From Chamaesiphon minutus PCC 6605 (GTDB taxonomy: Bacteria; Cyanobacteriota; Cyanobacteriia; Cyanobacteriales; Chamaesiphonaceae), in contig NC_020053.1 in the NCBI RefSeq assembly GCF_000317145.1, forward strand, positions 82,419-146,418: a stretch of DNA of 64,000 bases. Reading direction: 5' to 3'. The notes below the pieces were generated by a model. That model saw nothing but the letters and a program-made list of their open reading frames with translations. It did not search any database and was not told the origin of the DNA. The translations under genes and the position numbers were made by a program. The first letter of the stretch is position 1; each line of letters starts with the position of its first letter. Below, piece by piece: positions 1 to 6,992 of this stretch.

Positions 1-156
1 TACTTTCCTCAAGCAGATTAATTTTGTATTCTAAAGCTAGATATGCAGATACCACTATCTATATATTACATATATGATAAAGCTGCGGATAGGTCAATCG
101 ATTTTATTGCTGAAGTATATTTATCCGAGCAAAATATTTAATTAGGAGTGTGAAAC

Positions 157-666
157 ATGAAACCATTAACTTCAGGAATTATTGTGTTAGCTAGTTCTGG
201 ACTATTATTACTTGGAGCCTGTAGCAAAGAGGCAAAAAATAGTGATTCGGCGAATCCAAATGCTACTACACCTTCAGCCGAAACAGCATCTCCAGTAACA
301 ACTACACCTCCAGCTACAACCACAGCTAAAACCCAAAGTAGTGAGGGTGGGAAGAGTAATGGTGGACAAGTAGTAGAATCGGGGAAATATCACTTAGAGT
401 TCGTTCCAGAGAAGGGAACTAGTGAAACTCACTTAGATTTATACCTTCAAAAAGGTGACAATCATGAAGCTGTTGCTAATGCAAAAGTCACGGCTGATGT
501 CCAGTTACCAGATGGTAAACTGAAAACTGTTCCACTTAGTTATGATGCCAGTGGTAAACATTATGCAGCAGTATTAAAAGAGAAAGTCACTGGTCAATAT
601 CAAGTCAAAATTACTGCAACGATTGGTAGTGAGAAAGCTGACGGTCGCTTCAATTTCGTTCGATAA
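157..666 (+). CDS. Lipoprotein with YtkA/FixH-like C-terminal domain
   Basis: Predicted 169-residue envelope lipoprotein. The N-terminus is a type II signal peptide with lipobox LGAC (Cys22). A low-complexity Ser/Thr/Pro/Ala linker follows (about residues 30-75), then a beta-rich domain (about 78-169) with the pattern of YtkA/FixH-like or CopC-like periplasmic domains. AGGAG lies about 10 bp before the ATG, which supports this start. It lies just left of a MerR regulator and small Cys-rich secreted peptides, so a role in envelope metal handling is likely but inferred. I see no obvious metal-ligand motif in the folded domain. The family call rests on overall pattern only. Confidence 0.6.
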   Translation: MKPLTSGIIVLASSGLLLLGACSKEAKNSDSANPNATTPSAETASPVTTTPPATTTAKTQSSEGGKSNGGQVVESGKYHLEFVPEKGTSETHLDLYLQKGDNHEAVANAKVTADVQLPDGKLKTVPLSYDASGKHYAAVLKEKVTGQYQVKITATIGSEKADGRFNFVR

Positions 667-720
667 CTAAAATACATTTTTGAGGAGGAATGTACGAGCG
701 ATTCCTCCTCCTTCCGAGAG

Positions 721-882
721 TTACTGGCGAGGTGCAACTTTAGGCATACTACAACCACTGCCACAATCGCAACCACTGGCACATTTACCACAACCACAGT
801 CAGCAGCAAAAGCAGCTCCAGCAGTCACAACGGCAATAGCTACAGCAGTTACTGTTGCTTTTAAAATATTTTTAGCGGTCAT
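721..882 (-). CDS. Small secreted Cys-rich peptide, probable metal binder
   Basis: 53-residue protein: an alanine/valine-rich signal peptide ending near AFA-A (about residue 26), then a mature part with six cysteines at 29, 31, 34, 38, 40 and 44 in CGC/CxxC spacing, and a Met. This resembles a periplasmic metallothionein-like metal trap. The reading frame is open further upstream, but I chose the ATG at 882 because it starts the signal peptide and places the promoter correctly. A MerR-type promoter (911-942) lies directly upstream and the merR gene is divergent. No named family recognised. Confidence 0.65.
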   Translation of the reverse strand: MTAKNILKATVTAVAIAVVTAGAAFAADCGCGKCASGCDCGSGCSMPKVAPRQ

Positions 883-910
883 AATTTCTATTATCCTTGA
901 GTACCCCCCA

Positions 911-942
911 ATCATAAACCCTCTAGTTGGCTTGAGAGTCAA
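911..942 (-). promoter_or_regulatory. MerR-type promoter/operator A
   Basis: Read on the minus strand: -35 TTGACT, a 20-bp spacer with imperfect dyad (CTCAAG...CTAGAGGG), and -10 TATGAT. An over-long spacer carrying a dyad is the hallmark of promoters twisted open by MerR-family activators. It drives the small Cys-rich gene at 721-882 and lies within the divergent gap to merR, so autoregulation is possible. Confidence 0.7.
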
Positions 943-974
943 GCAAGATAGGCAAACTATATGCGGTAGAACCA

Positions 975-1403
975 ATGCTGAAAATTGGCGATCTCAAAGA
1001 GCGAACGGGAGTGAAAGTTAGTACCCTACGTTACTACGAGAGTTTAGGCTTACTACAACCAGCACTTAGGAGTGATAGCGGCTATCGCTACTTCCATGAC
1101 AATGCCGTGCAACGAGTATTGTTCATCAAGAAAGCTCAAACTCTCAATTTTTCTTTAACTGAGATTCAAGAAATTTTCAATTCTCACAATCGAGGTACAG
1201 CCGTCTGCTCGATTGTCAAAGATTTAATCGATCGAAAAATTAGTCATTTAGACATCGAGATTCAAAAGCTGCTCGAATCCAAACAAAGATTGGAAAGTCA
1301 CCGCGAACGATGGTCTACCTATCCTGAAGATCTTCCTAATAGTGAAAGTGTCTGCACTCTAATTGAAGAATTGATATCGCTAGAAGCTAGTACTGTCAAT
1401 TAA
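975..1403 (+). CDS. MerR-family metal-responsive transcriptional regulator
   Basis: 142 residues. The winged helix-turn-helix is at the N-terminus (residues 2-40, with the family-typical STLRYYE at 16-22). A long dimerisation helix follows (about 78-113). Cys78 at the start of that helix and Cys127 in the C-terminal segment sit where MerR/ZntR/CueR-type sensors place metal ligands, so a thiol-bound metal ion (copper, zinc, mercury or similar) is the likely signal. It is divergent from the Cys-rich peptide at 721-882, sharing a 92-bp regulatory gap. Four nearby promoters have a 20-bp spacer with a related dyad and are its probable targets. The exact metal cannot be read from the sequence. Confidence 0.9.
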   Translation: MLKIGDLKERTGVKVSTLRYYESLGLLQPALRSDSGYRYFHDNAVQRVLFIKKAQTLNFSLTEIQEIFNSHNRGTAVCSIVKDLIDRKISHLDIEIQKLLESKQRLESHRERWSTYPEDLPNSESVCTLIEELISLEASTVN

Positions 1404-1452
1404 TTCTGTAGATAAAATATCAATTTCGAGCGTTCGTCTTCATTTTTCTGCC

Positions 1453-1510
1453 AACGATCTTAGTCTTTTAATGAAAGTATTTTCACTCTCATTAAAAGAC
1501 TAAGATCGTT
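1453..1510. terminator. Long inverted repeat, bidirectional terminator
   Basis: A near-perfect inverted repeat with arms of about 25 bp (AACGATCTTAGTC... and its complement) and a short A/T-rich loop. It lies between the 3' ends of convergent merR and the small gene at 1513-1692, the expected place for a shared terminator. Confidence 0.75.
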
Positions 1511-1512
1511 AT

Positions 1513-1692
1513 TTATTTACCTCGGATATAACCTGGTGAATAAGATGAAGATGGCGTGCTAACTGGTGACTGCATTTTCTTACAACAACCACCGCAACTG
1601 CGCTCTTGAGCAGAAGCCGCCCCAGTTGTTATTAATCCTAATGTGGCTAATGCCAAGATCGATCCGATCGCTAGTTTAATTTGTTTCGACAT
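1513..1692 (-). CDS. Second small secreted Cys-rich peptide (CGGCC)
   Basis: 59 residues, too short to be noticed by length alone. A clear signal peptide (residues 1-28, ending ASA) precedes a mature chain with Cys33, Cys36 and Cys37 in CGGCCKK, then a Ser/Pro-rich tail. Start at 1692 follows a weak purine-rich site. A MerR-type promoter (1733-1764) lies 41 bp upstream and merR is convergent, so it is probably co-regulated with the peptide at 721-882. The likely role is binding of soft metal in the periplasm; this is inference from composition and context. Confidence 0.65.
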   Translation of the reverse strand: MSKQIKLAIGSILALATLGLITTGAASAQERSCGGCCKKMQSPVSTPSSSYSPGYIRGK

Positions 1693-1732
1693 AATTACCT
1701 TTGATAATTTTCTATTCTAAGTTGTTACCTTC

Positions 1733-1764
1733 ATTATAAAGTTTCTACTGGACTGTAGAGTCAA
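1733..1764 (-). promoter_or_regulatory. MerR-type promoter/operator B
   Basis: Minus strand: TTGACT, 20-bp spacer containing TCTACAGTCCAGTAGA (8-bp half-sites, imperfect), then a consensus -10 TATAAT. Same spacing as sites A, C and D. It precedes the CGGCC peptide gene. Confidence 0.65.
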
Positions 1765-1884
1765 TAGCTGACTTGAAATAATGTTTAGAATAAAAGTCCG
1801 TGATGTAAAAAGTGACGTTGGTAATAATTTTTGGTAAAATATAACAAGCTTAATTACTAATATTTATCAATGCAAATATGTGAT

Positions 1885-1916
1885 TTCACCTTAATTTCAT
1901 CTTGGTGTGTTAGAGC
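1885..1916 (+). promoter_or_regulatory. Tandem-repeat response-regulator promoter 1
   Basis: TTCAC-N6-TTCAT (11-bp period), then 10 bp, then a degenerate -10 (TAGAGC). It matches the layout of eleven other sites in the window. It lies about 150 bp before the DUF326 gene at 2064. The rest of the 1693-2063 gap is A/T-rich with no convincing coding sequence. Confidence 0.6.
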
Positions 1917-2063
1917 AAAATCCAATGCTTTTAAATGCCTTGAAGATAATAAACAAACTAAATAATCTATGCCAATAGGCTGATTTATTTACTACAAATT
2001 ATTTGTGAAGATTAATACAGCAAACATCAAAATGTTTGTAGACGTTTTTTAAGGAGTAATCTG

Positions 2064-2414
2064 ATGACTACTACTCAATCTCGTAACTCTCAACTCGAAG
2101 CTTGTATTGAAGCCTGCCTAAAATGTCTCCAAGACTGTGAATTTTGCACCACTGCCTGTCTGGATAGTGACATGGTGCAGATGATGGCTGCTTGCATCAA
2201 AGCCTGCCGCGATTGCGCCGATCTTTGCGCTCTTTGTGCCCGGTTTATGAGTCGCACTTCCGACCTACACGCTCAATTATGCGCGGTTTGTGCCGATGCT
2301 TGCGATCGCTGTGCTGCTGAATGTGCCAAGCACGACCACGAACATTGTCGTCGCTGTGCTGAGTCTTGTCGTCGCTGTGCCGAATCTTGCCGTCAAATGT
2401 CGATGGCACATTAG
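2064..2414 (+). CDS. Four-helix-bundle copper-binding protein (DUF326)
   Basis: 116 residues, with a very high cysteine content in repeated CxxC and CxxxC spacings along predicted helices (e.g. CIEACLKCLQDC, CAESCRRCAESC) plus several His near the C-terminus. This is the DUF326 / copper-storage (Csp)-like fold, in which Cys side chains line a helical bundle and hold many Cu(I) ions. No signal peptide, so cytosolic storage or buffering is likely. AGGAG precedes the ATG. A close paralogue lies at 51028 and a divergent one at 44383. A tandem-repeat promoter lies upstream, whereas the next genes carry MerR-type promoters. Confidence 0.9.
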   Translation: MTTTQSRNSQLEACIEACLKCLQDCEFCTTACLDSDMVQMMAACIKACRDCADLCALCARFMSRTSDLHAQLCAVCADACDRCAAECAKHDHEHCRRCAESCRRCAESCRQMSMAH

Positions 2415-2449
2415 TAATAAATCCCTAATCTAGCGTTTGGCGATTCTGC

Positions 2450-2481
2450 TTGACCCTCTAGTTAGCTAGAGGGTCAAGAAT
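2450..2481 (+). promoter_or_regulatory. MerR-type promoter/operator C
   Basis: TTGACC, 20-bp spacer, AAGAAT. The spacer region forms a perfect 12-bp dyad (TTGACCCTCTAG / CTAGAGGGTCAA, 4-nt loop), so it could also act as a hairpin terminator for the DUF326 gene. There is no T-run after it, which favours an operator. It precedes the DUF305 lipoprotein. Confidence 0.6.
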
Positions 2482-2610
2482 AGAAAGTAACTAAACCCAA
2501 AAGAGCACGATTATCGTTTTGTAATACCCAAGGCTAAGCTCTGCCAAAGAATTCCCATCGGCTCGCAAGAAATTTGCCCATCGCTATCCAACTAAAATAT
2601 CTAAAAAATT

Positions 2611-3444
2611 ATGACCGAGCGTAATAACCAAGATCGAGCATTCGTCGTTGGCAACGCCTCTTCCGTGGAGAATCATAGAAAAATGGCAAATCCAGCAACA
2701 TTTCCACCAAAAATATGGGTAGGATTTGCGATCGCTGCCATCTTTTTGAGCAGCGGATTGGCGGCATGTTCCAATCGCACAGCGCAATCGCCATCAACAA
2801 CAGATACTACGACCACGACCACGACTAGTCCAGCCGTAAGTTCAGCTCCCAGCTCATCGCCATCAACAACAGCGACTACACCCACGACCGATCCTTCTGT
2901 CAGTTCATCTCCAAACTCATCGAGTCAAACTATCTCCGATCGAGATTTTCTGACCATGATGACTGCCCATCACAAGCAAGCACTTGAAATGGCGGATTTA
3001 GCCCTAACCCGTGCCAAGCGTCCTGAAATCAAACAACTAGCTCGATCGATTATCAAAGACCAAAAGAGCGAGATTCAAACAATGGCAGCCCTTTATAAGA
3101 CATCCTATGGCACAGAAATTCCCGCGATGGCAATGGGTGGTGGAATGATGGGCAAGGATGGCAATTCGATGAATGGCATGAATGGCATGAATGGCATGAA
3201 TGGCATGAAAATGGATATGAATGCTCTCAAAAATGCCGCTGATTTCGATAAAGAATTTTTGCAGCAGATGAGTGTCCATCACCGGACAGCAACCGAGATG
3301 AGTCAGATGGTGTTACGGACGACCAAATCGCCAGAAATTCAGACATTAGCTCGGTCGATTATTAAGGCTCAAACTGCCGAGATCGCTCAGATGCAAAAAT
3401 GGTACCAAAGTTGGTATAAATCCAACCTACCAAATAACACTTAA
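2611..3444 (+). CDS. Double DUF305 copper-binding lipoprotein (CopM-like)
   Basis: 277 residues from this ATG. A start at 2683 (Met25) gives a cleaner lipoprotein signal with lipobox LAAC and may be the real one. After a Ser/Thr/Pro linker come two DUF305 repeats (about 108-175 and 210-270), each with an HH pair followed by Met residues (TAHHKQALEMAD; SVHHRTATEMSQM). They are joined by a Met/Gly-rich linker with tandem NGM units from near-perfect 9-bp DNA repeats at about 3170-3210. DUF305 includes Synechocystis CopM, a periplasmic copper binder. It is likely to bind copper outside the membrane. A MerR-type promoter lies upstream; a paralogue is at 52164. Confidence 0.85.
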   Translation: MTERNNQDRAFVVGNASSVENHRKMANPATFPPKIWVGFAIAAIFLSSGLAACSNRTAQSPSTTDTTTTTTTSPAVSSAPSSSPSTTATTPTTDPSVSSSPNSSSQTISDRDFLTMMTAHHKQALEMADLALTRAKRPEIKQLARSIIKDQKSEIQTMAALYKTSYGTEIPAMAMGGGMMGKDGNSMNGMNGMNGMNGMKMDMNALKNAADFDKEFLQQMSVHHRTATEMSQMVLRTTKSPEIQTLARSIIKAQTAEIAQMQKWYQSWYKSNLPNNT

Positions 3445-3465
3445 ATTTAAAGTTTATCGATCCGC

Positions 3466-3497
3466 TTGACTCTCTAGCGGACTAGAGAGTTGAGAAT
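3466..3497 (+). promoter_or_regulatory. MerR-type promoter/operator D
   Basis: TTGACT, 20-bp spacer with dyad CTCTAG...CTAGAGAG, then GAGAAT as a weak -10. It lies 46 bp before the broken copZ at 3544. Spacing and dyad match sites A-C. Confidence 0.6.
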
Positions 3498-3543
3498 AAG
3501 CATAAGTACATCTAAAACGCGCTCATCAAACTACCAACGAACA

Positions 3544-3761
3544 ATGACTATCCAACTAAACATTCCTAACATGGCTTGCTCTGCCTGTAGTGAAACGATC
3601 TCCAAGGCAGTAATAGCGATTACCTAACGGTAGGCTACGCCAACGATCCGACAGCAACCGTGCAAGCCGATCCCAAAACCAAGCAAGTCAAGATTGAGAC
3701 TCAAGCCTCTCAATCAGCGATCGAGAGTGCTATTACAGCGGCTGGCTACCAAGTAAATTAG
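3544..3761 (+). pseudogene. copZ: CopZ-like copper chaperone, broken by a 23-bp insertion
   Basis: The first part encodes a heavy-metal-associated (HMA) start with MACSAC, matching MSCGGC in the intact CopZ at 56391. The frame then stops after about 27 codons. Removing 23 bp (3622-3644) restores a full 64-residue HMA domain that aligns with the intact copy (DPTATVQADPKTK versus DANATVQADPQTK). The inserted stretch, containing GGTAGGCTACGCCAACG, has a near-identical relative at 48143-48171. The protein as it stands is truncated right after the metal site and is probably non-functional. Confidence 0.85.
3622..3644. repeat. Short mobile-like repeat inserted in copZ
   Basis: A 23-bp segment that interrupts the copZ frame. 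With its flanks it matches 48143-48171 almost base for base (CGATTACCT..CGGT.GGCTACGCCAACGA), and resembles the short dispersed repeats found in cyanobacterial genomes. Confidence 0.7.
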
Positions 3762-3864
3762 CATAAATTAGAGTTCCAAACGGAGAAATCTCCCTGATTG
3801 ATACCTTGACTTTGCATAAACGATCGCCAGTTTGCTAAATTACCCAAAATTCATCGATCGATTG

Positions 3865-3884
3865 TGTCAGTAATGGTACTGACA
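3865..3884. promoter_or_regulatory. 20-bp palindrome before the flavodoxin gene
   Basis: TGTCAGTA-ATGG-TACTGACA is a perfect 8-bp inverted repeat 34 bp upstream of the flavodoxin ATG. It may be an operator (for example for a dimeric repressor) or a leader hairpin. It does not match the other two promoter classes of the window. Confidence 0.45.
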
Positions 3885-3918
3885 TTGCCGATTATCAAAG
3901 CTAATTGGAGCTATATAT

Positions 3919-4428
3919 ATGTCTAAAATCGGTCTTTTTTATGGTACTCAAACAGGCAAGACAGAATCGATTGCCTTGATGATTCAAGAACAACTAGGTA
4001 GCGATGTTGTAGATATCCATGAAATAGCAGATGCCACAGGTGCTGATTTTGCTGACTACCAAGATCTAATTATCGGCGCACCAACATGGAATGTCGGTGA
4101 GTTGTCAAGCGACTGGGAAGATTTCTTTTCAGACTTGGATGATATTGATTTTAATAATAAGACCGTAGCTTACTTTGGGGTTGGCGACCAAACTGGCTAT
4201 CCTGATAGCTTCATGGACGCGATCGGGATTCTCGAAGAAAAAATTAGCGCGCTAGGTGGTAAGACTGTTGGTGCTTGGCCGACTGATGGTTATGACTTTA
4301 ATGAGTCACGGGGTGTCCGCAACGGTAAATTCATTGGTTTAGCACTAGATGAAGATAACCAAGGAGATTTAACCGAGTCGCGCATCAAAACTTGGTCGAG
4401 TCAGGTCAAACAAGCCTTTGGTGTCTGA
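3919..4428 (+). CDS. isiB: Long-chain flavodoxin
   Basis: 169 residues, the usual length for cyanobacterial long-chain flavodoxin. The FMN-phosphate loop is GTQTGKTE (residues 9-16). Further FMN-site motifs include APTWNVGE and the Asp-rich, Tyr-containing loop around FGVGDQTGYPD. It carries electrons in place of ferredoxin, in family members mostly under iron shortage or stress. It appears to be a single gene, with a 20-bp palindrome just upstream as possible operator. A truncated paralogue lies at 38051-38503. Its place beside copper genes suggests a role when metal stress damages iron-sulphur proteins; that is inference. Confidence 0.92.
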   Translation: MSKIGLFYGTQTGKTESIALMIQEQLGSDVVDIHEIADATGADFADYQDLIIGAPTWNVGELSSDWEDFFSDLDDIDFNNKTVAYFGVGDQTGYPDSFMDAIGILEEKISALGGKTVGAWPTDGYDFNESRGVRNGKFIGLALDEDNQGDLTESRIKTWSSQVKQAFGV

Positions 4429-4534
4429 GCATCACTATTGAGGATTGGTATTTCTCAAAATCTATAGTCAAAACTATCTTAATAAGGTATTTTCGACTAA
4501 TTCTTGTAGAAATAGTTTGACAGTCTAAGCTAAA

Positions 4535-4566
4535 TTCATTTGAATTTCATCTCAGGCTGTCAAACT
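4535..4566 (+). promoter_or_regulatory. Tandem-repeat response-regulator promoter 2
   Basis: TTCAT-N6-TTCAT, 10 bp, then CAAACT. The segment from the second half-site through the -10 (CTCAGGCTGTCAAACTG) is almost identical to promoter 3 at 13619-13650. It lies 82 bp before the multicopper oxidase operon. Confidence 0.65.
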
Positions 4567-4647
4567 GGAAGTCAAGTTAGATTTACTATCTCAATAACAT
4601 TCGATCTGTAAGATCTAATCGGACAAAATAACCTTAGTGGTATCTTC

Positions 4648-6390
4648 ATGAATAAGAACGAGCTGCCCCCTACAGGCAGTCATCAATACCCCCTCACTCG
4701 TCGCAGTTTCATTCGAGGGGGTGGCATTGCCAGCGGACTGATCCTTAGCAGTGGCATTCACAGTCTACTATCGAGTTGTTCGTCTCCATCTTCTACCACG
4801 AAACTACCTGAGAATAATACTGTAGCCCGCACTCCGAATCCGAAATTTACTCCCGATCTAGAAATTAACCTCAAGGCTGCACCGAAAACGGTGCAAATCC
4901 TCGCTGGACAACCAACCCAAGTTTGGTCTTATGCAGCAGAGCTAGTCAAAGGCGACCCAAACAGCTTACAAGCTGTTCCCGATAGTTATTTAGGCCCGAT
5001 TATTCGCGTTCGGCAAGGTCAGCGCGTCCGAGTCAACTTCCAAAATAACCTACCCCAAGGGCAAAGTAGTATCGTGCATTGGCATGGCTTAATTTTGCCA
5101 GAAGACATGGACGGACATCCTCGTTTTGCAATTCAACCTGGACAAACCTATGTATATGAGTTTGAGGTTGTTAATCGGGCGGGGATGAACTGGTTTCATC
5201 CGCATCCAGATATGCTGACAGGGCAACAAGCTTATGCTGGCTTAGCGGGGCTGTTTATCGTCACAGATCCAGAAGAAGCCGCTCTCAAACTACCAGCAGG
5301 TGCTTATGAAGTGCCGATCGTCCTGCAAGATCGTACCTTAGATGCCAGTAACCAACTCCTTTATTTGGGCAGCAAAATCGGTACACCTCGTAACGATGGC
5401 ATGGAGGGAATGGGCGGCATGGGTAGCATGTCACAGGGCAACTCAAATCAGTCTGGTGGCAGCATGGGTAACATGAGCAGCATGATGGGCTTTTTAGGTG
5501 AAAAGATTTTTATCAATGGCAAGCCCGACTTTACCCTGGCTGCGGCAACGCGAGTCTACCGCCTCCGCATCCTCAATGGTTCTAACGCCCGCATCTACAA
5601 GCTGGCATGGAGTAATGGCGATCCCTTGACCCTTATCGGCACTGATGGGAGCTTGCTGAGTCAACCTGTCACTCGCAAGTATGTGATGCTGGCTCCAGGC
5701 GAGCGGCTCGATGTTTGGGCAGACTTTAGCAAGCTGAAAGTTGGAACGCAATTAGCTCTCAATAGTCTGGCTTTCTCTGGAGCCGAGAATGTCGGTGGGA
5801 ATAGTATGGGCGGGATGAGTTCTGGTAATGCCCCAGAACTTGGTGCGGCGATGACCCTATTTAACGTCAAGATCGCGCGGACGGAAACAGAAACTTTGCA
5901 GCTTCCCAACAAACTAGCCGCTCTACCCTTATTGCGTCCAGAAGATGCTACTAATGCTGCCCAACCTCGCCCCGTTGAGCTTTCGCTCCAAGGGATGAAA
6001 TGGGTGATGAACGGGCAACCCTTTGAAATGACTACCGCCACACCGCAGGAAACTGTCAAGTTAAATTCGATCGAGCAGTGGGAGATTATCAACAAACTCA
6101 ATCCTGGCGCGATGATGGATGCCAAGGGGATGGCGCATCCCATTCATCTACACGGCGTGCAGTTTCAAGTCATCAGTCGCCAAGTTTTGCCAGAACTTGC
6201 CGCCGGATGGCAAACAGTTAAGGATGGCTATGTGGATGAAGGCTTCAAGGACACTGTAATGGTGATGCCAGGTGAGCGAGTCAAATTGCTAATGAAATTT
6301 GATAAATACAGCGGCTTATTTACCTACCATTGCCATAACTTAGAACATGAAGATGCTGGGATGATGCGGAATTATCGAGTCAATGCCTGA
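4648..6390 (+). CDS. Periplasmic multicopper oxidase (CueO/laccase-like)
   Basis: 580 residues. A twin-arginine signal (TRRSFIRGGG, residues 17-26) predicts export of the folded enzyme. Copper ligands are present: HWHG (144-147), WFHPHPD (182-188), HPIHLHG (497-503) and the T1/trinuclear motif HCHNLEHEDAGMM (561-573). Met/Gly-rich insertions around 250-280 and 385-395 resemble the Met-rich copper-sensing loops of CueO-type cuprous oxidases. Likely role: oxidation of Cu(I) to the less toxic Cu(II). It heads a co-directional set with DUF1269, copA and a cupredoxin, under tandem-repeat promoter 2. Confidence 0.93.
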   Translation: MNKNELPPTGSHQYPLTRRSFIRGGGIASGLILSSGIHSLLSSCSSPSSTTKLPENNTVARTPNPKFTPDLEINLKAAPKTVQILAGQPTQVWSYAAELVKGDPNSLQAVPDSYLGPIIRVRQGQRVRVNFQNNLPQGQSSIVHWHGLILPEDMDGHPRFAIQPGQTYVYEFEVVNRAGMNWFHPHPDMLTGQQAYAGLAGLFIVTDPEEAALKLPAGAYEVPIVLQDRTLDASNQLLYLGSKIGTPRNDGMEGMGGMGSMSQGNSNQSGGSMGNMSSMMGFLGEKIFINGKPDFTLAAATRVYRLRILNGSNARIYKLAWSNGDPLTLIGTDGSLLSQPVTRKYVMLAPGERLDVWADFSKLKVGTQLALNSLAFSGAENVGGNSMGGMSSGNAPELGAAMTLFNVKIARTETETLQLPNKLAALPLLRPEDATNAAQPRPVELSLQGMKWVMNGQPFEMTTATPQETVKLNSIEQWEIINKLNPGAMMDAKGMAHPIHLHGVQFQVISRQVLPELAAGWQTVKDGYVDEGFKDTVMVMPGERVKLLMKFDKYSGLFTYHCHNLEHEDAGMMRNYRVNA

Positions 6391-6436
6391 GTATTCTATC
6401 TATCTCAAATAATCGAGTTTATTTACTGGGAAAATC

Positions 6437-6934
6437 ATGAGCGATCTAATTGTTGTCGGCTTCAAAGATGAGTTCAAAGCAGACGAGGTTTTAATCGAGC
6501 TGAAGAGACTCGAACTAGAGTATTTAATCGACTTGGAAGATGCGGCTGTTGTGGTCAGAAATCAACAAGGTAAAGTTAAAATCAAGCAAGCTCAAGAACT
6601 TGTAGCTGATGGTGCCGTAAGTGGAGGCTATTGGGGATTGCTGCTGGGCATCATTTTCTTCCATCCAATCTTGGCTGTCTTAGGTGCAGCCGCTGGAGCA
6701 ATTTCAGGAGCATTAACCGATGTCGGGATTGATGACAATTTTATTCACGATATTGGTAGCACGATTGAGCCTGGAACTTCCGCCATCTTTGTGTTGGTGA
6801 GAAAAGCAACACCCGATAAAGTTTTAGCAGCTTTAAGTAAGTTTGATGGCAAAGTTTTACGGACTTCATTATCAAGAGAGGATGAAGCAAAATTACAAGC
6901 TGCTCTAATAAAGCATGAATTAGTGGTACTTTAA
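6437..6934 (+). CDS. DUF1269 membrane-associated protein
   Basis: 165 residues. The N-terminal half is a compact alpha/beta segment (SDLIVVGF...LEYLIDLEDAAVVVR). A Gly/Ala-rich hydrophobic hairpin (about 60-95) follows, then a C-terminal segment. This is the DUF1269 pattern, a family of unknown function often seen with stress genes. It lies 46 bp after the multicopper oxidase and before copA, so probably in the same operon. A paralogue with roughly three quarters identical residues by eye is at 54888. Function unknown. Confidence 0.8.
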   Translation: MSDLIVVGFKDEFKADEVLIELKRLELEYLIDLEDAAVVVRNQQGKVKIKQAQELVADGAVSGGYWGLLLGIIFFHPILAVLGAAAGAISGALTDVGIDDNFIHDIGSTIEPGTSAIFVLVRKATPDKVLAALSKFDGKVLRTSLSREDEAKLQAALIKHELVVL

Positions 6935-6992
6935 CAAAAAAATAGATAATTTTACAGATTGATAACGCGCTTGGATCGATCGAATAACTGAG

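Noticed and set aside
2450..2481. Reading the perfect hairpin as a rho-independent terminator only
   Set aside because: No T-run follows, and spacing and dyad match three other MerR-type promoters. A double role is possible.
4516..4567. TTTGACAG...CTGTCAAA inverted repeat around promoter 2
   Set aside because: The right arm is part of the shared promoter 2/3 sequence, but promoter 3 lacks the left arm, so the dyad is probably chance.
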